A stretch of DNA of 15,690 bases. Origin: Synergistales bacterium (GTDB taxonomy: Bacteria > Synergistota > Synergistia > Synergistales > Thermovirgaceae). Made by a program: the position numbers and the translations under genes. Shown in pieces: positions 1 to 7,235 of this stretch (positions are counted from its first letter, which is position 1; each line of letters begins with the position of its first letter). The stretch lies in NCBI GenBank assembly GCA_018434645.1, contig JAHDOX010000010.1, positions 1 to 15,690 of the forward strand, read 5' to 3'. The notes beneath the pieces are model-generated. The model worked only from the letters and a program-made list of their open reading frames with translations, did no database searches and was not told the origin of the DNA.

Positions 1-1158
1 CTTGTCTTCAGCCTTAGGGAAGGACTCAGGACAGCTTTTGAAGAAGCCATGGCGGAGATACCGGCACCTTCAGAAACGCCGGTTCCGAAAGAAGTCGAAC
101 GCCTGCTTGCCAGGGGGCCTTCCACTGGTACCGGTGAATCTGTTCTTGGGTTTTTCAGCGAAAATGAGTTCGTTTCAAAGATACTTCCGGCTGATTACGT
201 GCGTTCGGCAGGCGAGATCCCCGATGAAGGCCCCTGGTCTGTCCGTGAAGCATCCTTTTTGTTGAAAAACTGGCTGGAAGAGGCCGGGTGGAAAGTTGAA
301 GTCTTGTGGGAACCGGCAGCAGGGTTAGGCAAAATGGTCCCCGGCACGAAAAAACTCTGGGCGCGCTCCGTGCTTTTTCTCGACCCACCTGCGGGAAAGG
401 GGTTTTACTATAAAGTGGGCCAAAGTACCCCGCCCGGGACACTGGATCCTTCCCTTTTGGGTAAAACCTTGTACGGCAAGGAACAAAACAGCGTGGTCGA
501 GCGGGTGATACCTGCCGGGGAAGCCGGCGACCACAGGCTTATGCTTAGGTGGAACGTTGAGCTTGACGAAAACGGAATAGCCTTGGGTGACCTCAGGATA
601 AGGGCCAGGGGAGGATGGCTTGAAATGTTTTCTGGTGGTCGAATACCTACGCAGCAAAACGACTTCGGATTTCTCGGTGATATAAAGTTCCCCAATATGC
701 CCGACATCAGCTGGCAAAAAGCCCGGGTAAAGACAACAAGCAACGGCTTTGACCTTGATATTTCTTTCCGTGCCTCGTTGGGCATCATTTCCGCCGGTGA
801 TATTCTCGTACGCTGGCCTGTGGCGATTTTGCCCTGGCAGTTTGTTATGCTTTCGGAAAACAAAAAGCCTGGTCTGTCTTTGAGGTATCCTTTCGTCTTC
901 GAACAGCAGGTCGTCCTGCGATTGCCCGATGGGTTCGATGTCGTTGCCCTTCCCTCAACGCGTCCATATGGCTTTACAGGCATATCATTAACGGAAGAGA
1001 TGCAATACAACAGAAGAAAGAGAAACGTAGAGGGTGGGTATAAAGTAGTTGTTTCTTCCTCAGCAACTGATGGAGAAGGCTTCAGAAATTTACAGTCTGT
1101 GATCAGGAGAAACCTGGCCTGGGCGGATATGACCATTCCTCTTAGAAAAACACAATGA
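1..1158 (+). CDS. C-terminal part of a DUF3857/transglutaminase-like protein (5' end outside window)
   Basis: The frame is open from the first base. The first in-window ATG (49) has no convincing ribosome binding site, so I treat this as the 3' part of a longer gene. The layout resembles the C-terminal half of DUF3857/transglutaminase-like proteins. A helix counted from the ATG at about residues 60-85 (WSVREASFLLKNWLEEAGWK) sits where the family has its GDCKDKA..LL..LR..G cysteine helix. It is followed by a strand with LFLDPP, a 'LDENGIALGDLRIRARG' segment, and a beta-rich tail with FVFEQQVVLRLPDG and ALPSTRPYG, as in DUF3858. No Cys or His appears at the expected catalytic positions, so it is probably a non-catalytic version. 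Role unknown; the family is usually exported or membrane-associated. It ends 24 nt before argS and could be cotranscribed with it. The family call is from remembered patterns and is moderate. Confidence 0.55.
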   Translation, partial: LVFSLREGLRTAFEEAMAEIPAPSETPVPKEVERLLARGPSTGTGESVLGFFSENEFVSKILPADYVRSAGEIPDEGPWSVREASFLLKNWLEEAGWKVEVLWEPAAGLGKMVPGTKKLWARSVLFLDPPAGKGFYYKVGQSTPPGTLDPSLLGKTLYGKEQNSVVERVIPAGEAGDHRLMLRWNVELDENGIALGDLRIRARGGWLEMFSGGRIPTQQNDFGFLGDIKFPNMPDISWQKARVKTTSNGFDLDISFRASLGIISAGDILVRWPVAILPWQFVMLSENKKPGLSLRYPFVFEQQVVLRLPDGFDVVALPSTRPYGFTGISLTEEMQYNRRKRNVEGGYKVVVSSSATDGEGFRNLQSVIRRNLAWADMTIPLRKTQ

Positions 1159-1182
1159 ACCTGAAATGGGGTTGATGCAGCG

Positions 1183-2865
1183 ATGAAAAAAGATGTTTCA
1201 GAAATCCTGAGGGACCTTCTGACGGAGGCTTTACTGGAGATCGCCGGGGAACGGGGGAAAACGCTCGATGAGGAACTGATTGTAGAAATAGAAAGGCCCA
1301 GGCGAGAGGATCACGGCGACTGGGCTACAAATGTCGCCTTGCAGTGGGCTAAATTCCTTGGTGAAAAGCCCCGGATATTGGCCGAGGACATTGTGAGACG
1401 CCTCGAACATAGCGAATATCTGAAAGAAGTCAAGGTGGCAGGTCCGGGATTCATAAACTTCGTCCTCTCGGACAAATGGATATCGGACCTGCTTTCTAAC
1501 GTCATAGAAAAGCAGGAGGACTTTGGTCGCGTTGATGTAGGAAAAGGAAGAAAAGTACAGGTGGAATTTGTGAGTGCCAACCCCACCGGGCCTTTGCACG
1601 TAGGACACGGTAGGGGTGCCGCCGTTGGTGATATATGTGCAAACATCCTTTCCTACGCTGGTTGGGAAGTAGAAAGAGAATACTATATAAATGATGCCGG
1701 ACTGCAGATGGAACTTCTGGGAAAGTCCGTTCAGGCCCGGTATTTCGAGATTTGCAGGAAGCCGGAACTGGTCACCTTCCCCGAGGACGGATACAAAGGT
1801 GCTTACATATACGAAATCGCAGATAAGATACGCGAGGCCGAAGGGGAGAGGTTCCTGGATGCAGATCCCGAAAAAAGCCTGGTTTTTTTCAAGGATTATG
1901 CAATATCTGATATCCTGAAAGGCATCAAGGAAGACCTTTCCCGGTTCGGGGTAGTGTTCGACGTCTGGTTCTCTGAAAAATCCCTGTATGAGGGCGACGC
2001 AGTTGAAAGGACCATCGCCACTTTAAAAGAGAACGGTTACGCCTACGACGCCGACGGGGCGATATGGTTCAGGTCTACCGCCTTTTCGGACGACAAGGAC
2101 AGAGTGCTTGTGCGCAGCAATGGTGTTCCCACTTATTTCATGTCCGACGTGGTTTATCATAAAAACAAGTACGACAGGGGATTCGATCTGGTAATCGATG
2201 TTTGGGGCGCAGACCACCATGGTTACATCCCCAGGATGAAAGCTGCAGTCCAGGCTCTGGGCAGAAAGCCGGAGGATCTTGAAGTGCTTCTCATACAGTT
2301 CGTCAACCTCCTAAGGGGCGGCGAACAGGTAGCCATGTCCACGCGTTCAGGTGAATTCGTCACCCTCCGCGAAGTTATAGAGGAAGTAGGGATCGACGCG
2401 ACAAGGTACTTTTTTGCCATGAGACGCTCGGACAGTCATCTGGACTTCGATCTTGACCTGGCGAAGAGTACCTCCACTGAAAATCCGGTTTATTACGTGC
2501 AGTACGCTCATGCCAGGATAAACAGCATCTTCCGGGAAGCGGAATCGAGGGGAGCCCCTCTTTCCAGGGATCCATCCGAAGTCGATGTGATGCTTCTCAA
2601 GGAACCTGAGGAGACGGCGCTTATCAGGCAAATAGCTTCCTTTCCTGACGAAATAAAAAAAGCGGCGGAAGAATTCGCACCTCACAGGATAACCTTTTTC
2701 GCTTACGAACTTGCCGGAGCCTTCCACAGTTTTTACAATGCCCATAGGGTACTGGGCGTTAATGAAGATCTGGAAGCAGCACGTTTGTGCCTCACCAAAG
2801 CTACCAAAGTGGTGCTTGCCAAGGCTCTGGACCTTCTTGGGATAACGGCACCGGAAAGGATGTAA
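1183..2865 (+). CDS. argS: Arginyl-tRNA synthetase
   Basis: Charges tRNA-Arg with arginine using ATP in the cytoplasm (class I synthetase). The 560-residue length is normal. An N-terminal additional domain (about 1-90) is followed by the catalytic core with SANPTGPLHVGHGRG, where HVGH (139-142) is the HIGH motif. The KMSKS-like loop is MSTRSGEF (385-392); loss of the first Lys is common in bacterial ArgRS. The C-terminal DALR anticodon-binding domain spans roughly 445-560 and ends with the family-typical LDLLGITAPERM. The ATG follows a GGGG-type Shine-Dalgarno at about 1168-1171. Only 7 nt separate the stop from the FtsB/DivIC-like gene, so the two are almost certainly cotranscribed. Confidence 0.97.
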   Translation: MKKDVSEILRDLLTEALLEIAGERGKTLDEELIVEIERPRREDHGDWATNVALQWAKFLGEKPRILAEDIVRRLEHSEYLKEVKVAGPGFINFVLSDKWISDLLSNVIEKQEDFGRVDVGKGRKVQVEFVSANPTGPLHVGHGRGAAVGDICANILSYAGWEVEREYYINDAGLQMELLGKSVQARYFEICRKPELVTFPEDGYKGAYIYEIADKIREAEGERFLDADPEKSLVFFKDYAISDILKGIKEDLSRFGVVFDVWFSEKSLYEGDAVERTIATLKENGYAYDADGAIWFRSTAFSDDKDRVLVRSNGVPTYFMSDVVYHKNKYDRGFDLVIDVWGADHHGYIPRMKAAVQALGRKPEDLEVLLIQFVNLLRGGEQVAMSTRSGEFVTLREVIEEVGIDATRYFFAMRRSDSHLDFDLDLAKSTSTENPVYYVQYAHARINSIFREAESRGAPLSRDPSEVDVMLLKEPEETALIRQIASFPDEIKKAAEEFAPHRITFFAYELAGAFHSFYNAHRVLGVNEDLEAARLCLTKATKVVLAKALDLLGITAPERM

Positions 2866-2872
2866 AGGTGAA

Positions 2873-3178
2873 ATGATCCGGTTGCGCTGGGTTTTTCTTC
2901 TTGCGGCGGCTTTTTGCATCCTGGCGATAATCGGAACTGCCTATATAGTGGAGATCAACAAGATTCGGAAACTCTCCGTTCTGGTGGATGAGCGAATGGA
3001 CCGCCTGGTGAGAATGAGCAGAAAAATGCAGGAAATGGAAGATAAGATCCGGTTTTACAAAACGCCGGAAGGGATTGCCAGGTTGGCAAGAGAACAGTTC
3101 AACCTGACTTATCCGGGCGAGCAAATCTTTCGGATCGAGATCGTTTCGGGAGACGACTTGCCTCCGGAGAAGCCGTAG
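2873..3178 (+). CDS. FtsB/DivIC-family septum formation initiator protein
   Basis: A small (101 aa) bitopic division protein. It has a short basic N-terminus, one transmembrane helix at about residues 7-26, a coiled coil at about 30-62 (KIRKLSVLVDERMDRLVRMS), and the conserved extracytoplasmic segment YKTPEGIARLAREQF...YPGEQIFRIE. That layout is the hallmark of FtsB/DivIC, which in other bacteria forms a complex with FtsL and FtsQ/DivIB to activate septal wall synthesis. The start ATG follows AAAGGTGA, with the argS stop codon inside the ribosome binding region, which suggests translational coupling. Whether it is the FtsB or the DivIC type cannot be decided from sequence alone. Its 3' end carries the promoter for rpsF. 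Confidence 0.88.
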   Translation: MIRLRWVFLLAAAFCILAIIGTAYIVEINKIRKLSVLVDERMDRLVRMSRKMQEMEDKIRFYKTPEGIARLAREQFNLTYPGEQIFRIEIVSGDDLPPEKP

Positions 3179-3186
3179 CGTATAAT
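3158..3186 (+). promoter_or_regulatory. Sigma-A promoter for rpsF-ssb-rpsR
   Basis: -35 TTGCCT (3158-3163), a 17-bp spacer and a perfect -10 TATAAT (3181-3186). The -35 box is inside the last codons of the FtsB/DivIC gene. Predicted transcription start is near 3193, giving an mRNA leader of about 65 nt before the rpsF GTG. Confidence 0.8.
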
Positions 3187-3205
3187 TCTCATTCGTTTGT
3201 CCCCT

Positions 3206-3229
3206 GTCCCTCTTTATGTCGGGAGGGAC
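3206..3229 (+). promoter_or_regulatory. rpsF leader hairpin (possible autoregulatory element)
   Basis: GTCCCTC (3206-3212) pairs perfectly with GAGGGAC (3223-3229) around a 10-nt loop. TTTG (3196-3199) and CAAA (3230-3233) can extend it as an outer helix across a pyrimidine bulge (TCCCCT). It lies in the leader about 12-15 nt upstream of the rpsF ribosome binding site. Many bacteria have an S6:S18-binding leader here. I see a stem with an asymmetric bulge but not the CCG bulge I remember for that motif, so the hairpin is well supported and its identity is not. Confidence 0.45.
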
Positions 3230-3257
3230 CAAAAGTCCAAAGGGAGGAGGTGAAAAC

Positions 3258-3542
3258 GTGCGACCCTACGAATTGATGGTAATCCTCGAGCCTGAGCTCG
3301 AAGACCACAAGGCACTCGTCGATGAGATACAGGAGGTCGTGCGGAACCTCGGGGGTGAGATCGAAAAAGCCGAAGTATGGGGTAAGCGGCGCCTTGCATA
3401 CCCTATCCAGAAGCGAATAGAAGGCCACTATTCGGTAATGGCTTTCAAGATCGAACCTGAAAAAGTATCCGAGGTCGAAAGGATTCTGCGGTTGAAACAG
3501 CAGGTTATGCGTCATCTTGTCACCCTTCGTGATGAAAGCTAG
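3258..3542 (+). CDS. rpsF: 30S ribosomal protein S6
   Basis: Component of the 30S platform that binds 16S rRNA as a heterodimer with S18. The start is the GTG at 3258: it follows a very strong AGGAGGTGA with 5-nt spacing and gives the standard S6 N-terminus MRPYELMVILEPEL. An upstream in-frame ATG (3216) would translate the leader hairpin and the Shine-Dalgarno and is rejected. The 94 residues match the family. Signature stretches are GKRRLAYPIQKRIEGHY and the C-terminal RILRLKQQVMRHLVT. First gene of the rpsF-ssb-rpsR transcript; 12 nt before the ssb TTG. Confidence 0.96.
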   Translation: MRPYELMVILEPELEDHKALVDEIQEVVRNLGGEIEKAEVWGKRRLAYPIQKRIEGHYSVMAFKIEPEKVSEVERILRLKQQVMRHLVTLRDES

Positions 3543-3546
3543 GGAG
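3541..3546 (+). promoter_or_regulatory. Ribosome binding site deciding the ssb start
   Basis: AGGGAG lies 8 nt upstream of the TTG at 3555. The alternative GTG at 3546 begins inside this site and has no ribosome binding site of its own, so TTG is preferred. Confidence 0.65.
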
Positions 3547-3554
3547 TGATTTCG

Positions 3555-4055
3555 TTGGCACGAGGTTTCAACAAGGTTATTCTTATGGGCAACCTGGCCA
3601 GGGATCCGGAAGTCCGATACACTACATCCAATCAGGCCATCGCCAAAATAACCGTAGCGGTAAACCGCATAAGCAAAAAACGCAACGGCGAAGTGCAGGA
3701 GCAGGTCGATTTTATTCCCGTAGTAGTCTTCGGGAGTCAGGCCGAAAACTGTGAACGTTATCTGCGCAAGGGCAGCGCCGTTTTGGTTGAAGGACGAATG
3801 CAGGTCAGAAACTACGAAACCTCAAGCGGCGAGCGCAGGTGGGTGACCGAAGTAGTTGCACAGCAAGTCAACTTCGTCGGCAGCAGACGCGACAACGACG
3901 GAGGCTCCCGAGGCCAGGAAGCAGATTCCGGCGCTACCAGAAAAGAACGGGTAGGAAGCCTTAGGGAAAAGGGTTTTGACGACGACTTCCCCATGGATTT
4001 TTCGGAAGTGGATTCCGAAAAGGGAGAAGACGACGAAGTGGACATCCCTTTTTAG
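3555..4055 (+). CDS. ssb: Single-stranded DNA-binding protein
   Basis: Binds ssDNA as a tetramer in replication, repair and recombination. The 166 residues contain an OB fold at about 1-105 (MARGFNKVILMGNLARDPE, VDFIPVVVFG, YLRKGSAVLVEGRMQVR). A disordered, Gly/Asp/Glu-rich linker follows, and the protein ends with an acidic tip, DDEVDIPF, the partner-recruiting SSB-Ct tail. Initiation at TTG (3555) gives the textbook N-terminus; the in-frame GTG at 3546 would add three residues and has no Shine-Dalgarno. It sits between rpsF and rpsR, the normal arrangement in Gram-positives and Synergistota, and shares their promoter. Confidence 0.96.
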   Translation: MARGFNKVILMGNLARDPEVRYTTSNQAIAKITVAVNRISKKRNGEVQEQVDFIPVVVFGSQAENCERYLRKGSAVLVEGRMQVRNYETSSGERRWVTEVVAQQVNFVGSRRDNDGGSRGQEADSGATRKERVGSLREKGFDDDFPMDFSEVDSEKGEDDEVDIPF

Positions 4056-4091
4056 AAGCGCTTCCCCTTTTAAGGCAAAAGGAGGATTGTC

Positions 4092-4331
4092 ATGGCCTTT
4101 CCGAGAGGAAAAAGCAAGAGAAGAAGAAGGCCCAAGGTCTGCTTCTTCTGTATCGACAAGGTGGACGAGGTCGATTATAAAGAAACGGAAAAACTCAGAA
4201 AATACCTGAGCGAACGCGGCAAGATAGTACCACGTCGTGTTACAGGCAATTGTGCGAAGCATCAGAGGCAACTGACACGGGCCATTAAAAGAGCCCGCTT
4301 CATGGCCCTGTTGCCGTACACCGTCGAATAG
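4092..4331 (+). CDS. rpsR: 30S ribosomal protein S18 (zinc-binding form)
   Basis: Partner of S6 on the 30S platform. It is 79 aa with a basic N-terminal tail. It has C17-x2-C20 and C54-x2-H57, a Cys3-His set that fits the zinc-containing (C+) S18 form. The tail is followed by the S18 core with KIVPRRVTGNCAKHQRQL and RARFMALLPY. The ATG follows AAAAGGAGG with 6-nt spacing. A GC-rich hairpin lies downstream. Zinc binding is inferred from the Cys/His pattern. Confidence 0.96.
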   Translation: MAFPRGKSKRRRRPKVCFFCIDKVDEVDYKETEKLRKYLSERGKIVPRRVTGNCAKHQRQLTRAIKRARFMALLPYTVE

Positions 4332-4363
4332 GTTTACGGCATCAAAGTTTTTAAAAACCCCTT

Positions 4364-4396
4364 GGAGGGGGAGGGGCCGCGGCTTCTCCCCCTTTA
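4364..4396 (+). terminator. GC-rich hairpin after rpsR (attenuator or partial terminator)
   Basis: AGGGGGAG (4366-4373) pairs with CTCCCCCT (4386-4393), and the stem can be extended inward through G-U and G-C pairs to a CGCG tetraloop. The T tract (TTTATT) is short, so termination is probably partial. No good promoter is visible between it and the DUF2232 gene, so the downstream genes may depend on read-through. The palindrome GTTTTTAAAAAC (4347-4358) lies just upstream. Confidence 0.55.
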
Positions 4397-4444
4397 TTGG
4401 TAGTTTGAGTTTGTGATTGGGCTGACCATGGAAGGGGGAAGAAA

Positions 4445-5395
4445 ATGAATAAAACCAGGGAAATGGTGGAATCGTCCCTTCTGATGGCTCTTGCTGTGGT
4501 CCTTTTTCTCGCAGGTTATGTGCTGCCTGTTGTTGGAATGATATTTTCCCTGGTTTGTCCGGCTCCGCTGGTCGTTTTGGGACTGCGGCACAGTATGGCC
4601 AGATCTGTTCTGGGAGTTTCCGTGGCTTCTATTTTGGTAAGTGCCTTTACCGGAGTTACAGGAGGGCTCTTCTTTCTTCTTGGATTTGGAATTCTCGGCG
4701 TGGGGCTTGGGATACTGGCCAAGCGGTTGAATTCCTCGGTAGAGATCCTCCTTTGGGGGGTTCTGGTCTCACTGGCCGGGAAACTGCTTCTCATGGTGCT
4801 GGTGGCCAAAATCACCGGGGTCAACCCCATGGGGCTTGGTCCGGAAGAAATAAGCTCCGTAATGGACAGTGCCCTTGCCGTTTACCAACGCATGGGCATG
4901 TCACCGGAGACTCTGGCAACCGCGGAAAAACAGATCAGGTCCACCTTGAGCCTGCTGCCCTACGTTTTCCCGGCGCTTTTGATAATGGCTTCCGCTCTGG
5001 ATTGTTTTTTAAGCTACGTTGTCAGCCGTTCCGTGCTTAAAAGGATAGGGAGGGGTGTTCTCCCCCCCGTTCCTGCCCTTTCATATTGGCGTTTTCCCAG
5101 AAATCTTTTTTGGGCTCTACTGGTTGCGGTTCTTTTGTCTATGGCGGCTTACATAGAAAATGTTCCACCGGTGATTCCCAGGATCGGTCTTAATTTGCGC
5201 ATCCTCGTGATGATTTTGTTTTACCTGCAGGGGCTGGCGGTTGCATGGGCCTTTATGTGCGTGAAGAAAGCGCCGAAAATCCTCAGGTTCATTGGAGTTT
5301 TTTTGACTCTTTTCGTGCCCCTTTTGACTCAACTGGCCGTTATTTTGGGTATTATTGACATGTGGTTCGACCTCAGGTCGAAATTTCGGAGGTGA
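4445..5395 (+). CDS. DUF2232 (YybS-like) multi-pass membrane protein
   Basis: A 316-residue hydrophobic protein with about eight predicted membrane helices, including GLFFLLGFGILGVGLGILAK, LLWGVLVSLAGKLLLMVLVA and FWALLVAVLLSMAAYI. The N-terminal pattern MNKTREMVESSLLMALAVVLF, the V-x-P-x-P stretch (VCPAPLVVLGLR) and the position between rpsR and rplI match the DUF2232/YybS family. That family is conserved at this locus in Firmicutes and Synergistota; its molecular function is unknown, and a transporter S-component-like fold has been suggested for relatives. Good GGGGGAAG ribosome binding site. Its stop codon lies inside the rplI Shine-Dalgarno (GGAGGTGA), indicating coupling. Confidence 0.8.
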   Translation: MNKTREMVESSLLMALAVVLFLAGYVLPVVGMIFSLVCPAPLVVLGLRHSMARSVLGVSVASILVSAFTGVTGGLFFLLGFGILGVGLGILAKRLNSSVEILLWGVLVSLAGKLLLMVLVAKITGVNPMGLGPEEISSVMDSALAVYQRMGMSPETLATAEKQIRSTLSLLPYVFPALLIMASALDCFLSYVVSRSVLKRIGRGVLPPVPALSYWRFPRNLFWALLVAVLLSMAAYIENVPPVIPRIGLNLRILVMILFYLQGLAVAWAFMCVKKAPKILRFIGVFLTLFVPLLTQLAVILGIIDMWFDLRSKFRR

Positions 5396-5402
5396 GTAAC
5401 CG

Positions 5403-5849
5403 ATGAAATGTATCTTGCTTGAAGATGTCCGCAAATTGGGGAAAAAAGGAGAACTTGTGGAAGTCTCCGACGGATACGGGCGAAATTACCTTATACCCCG
5501 TGGCCTCGCCGAAGAGGCGACAAAGGGGAAAATAGCGGAGCTCAGGCAAAAGGAGAAAGCTAAAAAAGCGAAGGACGAGAAAGCCCGCGAGGAGGCCGAA
5601 GCATCAAGAAAGTACCTTCAGGGCAAAAACGTCAAGGTAAGGGCGAGTGCGGGCGAAAAAGGGAAACTTTTCGGCAGTGTTACCTCTACCCAGATTGCCG
5701 AAGCCATAGAAGAGCAGTTCAAGGTGAAGGTCAACAAGAAAGATATCAAAGTCGATGAACAAATAAAGGAACTTGGCACATATTCCATTCTTGTTCGGCT
5801 TTTTCAAGGCGTCGAGGCGAAGATGAACGTCACGGTGGAGGCAGACTGA
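5403..5849 (+). CDS. rplI: 50S ribosomal protein L9
   Basis: Binds 23S rRNA at the base of the L1 stalk. The 148 residues show the two-domain L9 layout. The N-terminal rRNA-binding domain has the signature DVRKLGKKGELVEVSDGYGR and NYLIPRGLA. A long, charged Lys/Glu-rich connecting helix (about 42-75) follows, then a C-terminal domain with GKLFGSVTSTQIAEAI. GGAGGTGA gives 7-nt spacing to the ATG. The gene is followed at 1 nt by dnaB. Confidence 0.97.
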   Translation: MKCILLEDVRKLGKKGELVEVSDGYGRNYLIPRGLAEEATKGKIAELRQKEKAKKAKDEKAREEAEASRKYLQGKNVKVRASAGEKGKLFGSVTSTQIAEAIEEQFKVKVNKKDIKVDEQIKELGTYSILVRLFQGVEAKMNVTVEAD

Positions 5850-5850
5850 G

Positions 5851-7203
5851 GTGCCGGCCCAACTCTTCGACAAGGTCCCTCCCCACAACCTGGAAGCCGA
5901 AAGGGCAGTTCTTGGCGATTGCCTTCTGGATGCAGAGGCGCTAACCCTCGCAGTGGACAGCCTCGTCCCCGAGGATTTTTATGACGTGGAACACCAGCAG
6001 GCCTTCAAGCTCATGAGAGACATGGCGGCCAAGTCTAAACCGGTGGATCCGCTGACTTTTCTTGAAGAATTTTCAAAACAGAAAATACAGGACTCTTCCT
6101 GGGGACAACCTTTCGTGGCAGGGCTTGTCGATGCGGTGCCGACGACGGCAAACGTGGAGTACCATATAAGGATCGTCAAGGACAAGTCAGTGCACCGTCG
6201 CCTTATCCAGGTCGGAGGCGAAATAGCGCGTCTGGGTTACGCCGAGGACAAGGAGCTTGAAGATGTCCTGGACGAAGCTGAAAGGGCGGTCTTCGAGGTT
6301 ACCCAAAGCGGAAGCAGGGCGCCTTTCAGGCGCGTCGGAGATGTTTTGGCCCCGACCTTTCAGGCTATAGAAGAGAGGTTCCATTCTCCTGCAACTAATG
6401 TTACGGGCGTGCCGAGCGGATTCAAGGATTTTGAAACCCTGACGGGCGGGTTCCAGCCCGGGAGTTTGAACATCCTTGCGGCAAGGCCGTCCATGGGAAA
6501 GACGGCCTTCGCTCTGGACGTCGCCCTTTCGGCGGCCATAGACCACGATTGTCCGGTTCTTTTCTTCAGTCTGGAGATGAGCGCGGAACAACTGGTACAA
6601 AGGATGCTGGGATCACGGGCCAGGGTTAATATACACGACCTTCGCACGGGGATGTTTCATGAAAATAACTGGACCGACCTGGCCGAGGCTGCCGGAGAAC
6701 TCTCCAGGGCGCCCATATTTATCGACGACAGTTCCGTTTTGTCCACACTTGATCTAAGGGCCAGGAGCAGGCGCTTCAAGTCTCAGTTTGTCAAGGACGG
6801 GATCGGCCTTGTAATTGTCGACTACCTTCAGTTGATGCATTTTACGAAGCGAATAGAAAACAAACAACAGGAAGTGGCCGAAATATCACGTTCTTTGAAG
6901 TCCGTAGCGAGAGAGCTCGACCTGCCGTTGATCGCCCTTTCCCAGCTTTCGAGGGCCGTGGAGCAACGAACCGAGAAAAAACCGCAACTTTCAGACCTCC
7001 GGGACAGCGGCGCGATCGAACAGGACGCGGACCTGGTCATCCTGCTTTACAGGGCGGGTTATTACGAAAATGCCGGGGAAGAGACGGACCCTACGGCCGA
7101 AGTCATAGTGGCCAAGCACAGGAACGGTCCCACGGGAACGGTGAAGCTCATCTTCCGCAAAGAATACACCCATTTTGTAAATATGGCCTGGGATTCTGTC
7201 TGA
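5851..7203 (+). CDS. dnaB: Replicative DNA helicase DnaB
   Basis: Hexameric ATP-driven 5'-3' helicase at the replication fork. It is 450 aa, a normal length. The N-terminal helical domain begins with VPPHNLEAERAVLGD and covers about 1-150. The C-terminal RecA-like motor has Walker A ARPSMGKT (211-218), the LFFSLEMS motif, Walker B IVDYLQLM (D324) and the LSQLSRAVEQR and LRDSGAIEQDAD motifs. The start is GTG 1 nt after the rplI stop, with GGAGG inside the end of rplI at 9-nt spacing. A small inverted repeat (GACAGG/CCTGTC, 7202-7219) follows the stop codon without a T tract. Confidence 0.97.
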   Translation: MPAQLFDKVPPHNLEAERAVLGDCLLDAEALTLAVDSLVPEDFYDVEHQQAFKLMRDMAAKSKPVDPLTFLEEFSKQKIQDSSWGQPFVAGLVDAVPTTANVEYHIRIVKDKSVHRRLIQVGGEIARLGYAEDKELEDVLDEAERAVFEVTQSGSRAPFRRVGDVLAPTFQAIEERFHSPATNVTGVPSGFKDFETLTGGFQPGSLNILAARPSMGKTAFALDVALSAAIDHDCPVLFFSLEMSAEQLVQRMLGSRARVNIHDLRTGMFHENNWTDLAEAAGELSRAPIFIDDSSVLSTLDLRARSRRFKSQFVKDGIGLVIVDYLQLMHFTKRIENKQQEVAEISRSLKSVARELDLPLIALSQLSRAVEQRTEKKPQLSDLRDSGAIEQDADLVILLYRAGYYENAGEETDPTAEVIVAKHRNGPTGTVKLIFRKEYTHFVNMAWDSV

Positions 7204-7235
7204 CAGGAAACCGCCTGTCGGGGAAGGGACTGAAG

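Noticed and set aside
408..1136. Long minus-strand open frame of 242 codons opposite the first gene
   Set aside because: It is a shadow frame: no ribosome binding site, no recognisable family and low-complexity composition, while the plus frame makes a coherent protein.
3216..3257. Upstream ATG extension of rpsF
   Set aside because: It would translate the leader hairpin and the Shine-Dalgarno; the GTG at 3258 gives the standard S6 N-terminus.
7196..7219. CTGTC/GACAG and GACAGG/CCTGTC repeats at the dnaB stop as a terminator
   Set aside because: Short stems with no T tract, and the next gene starts 32 nt later; not enough for a terminator call.
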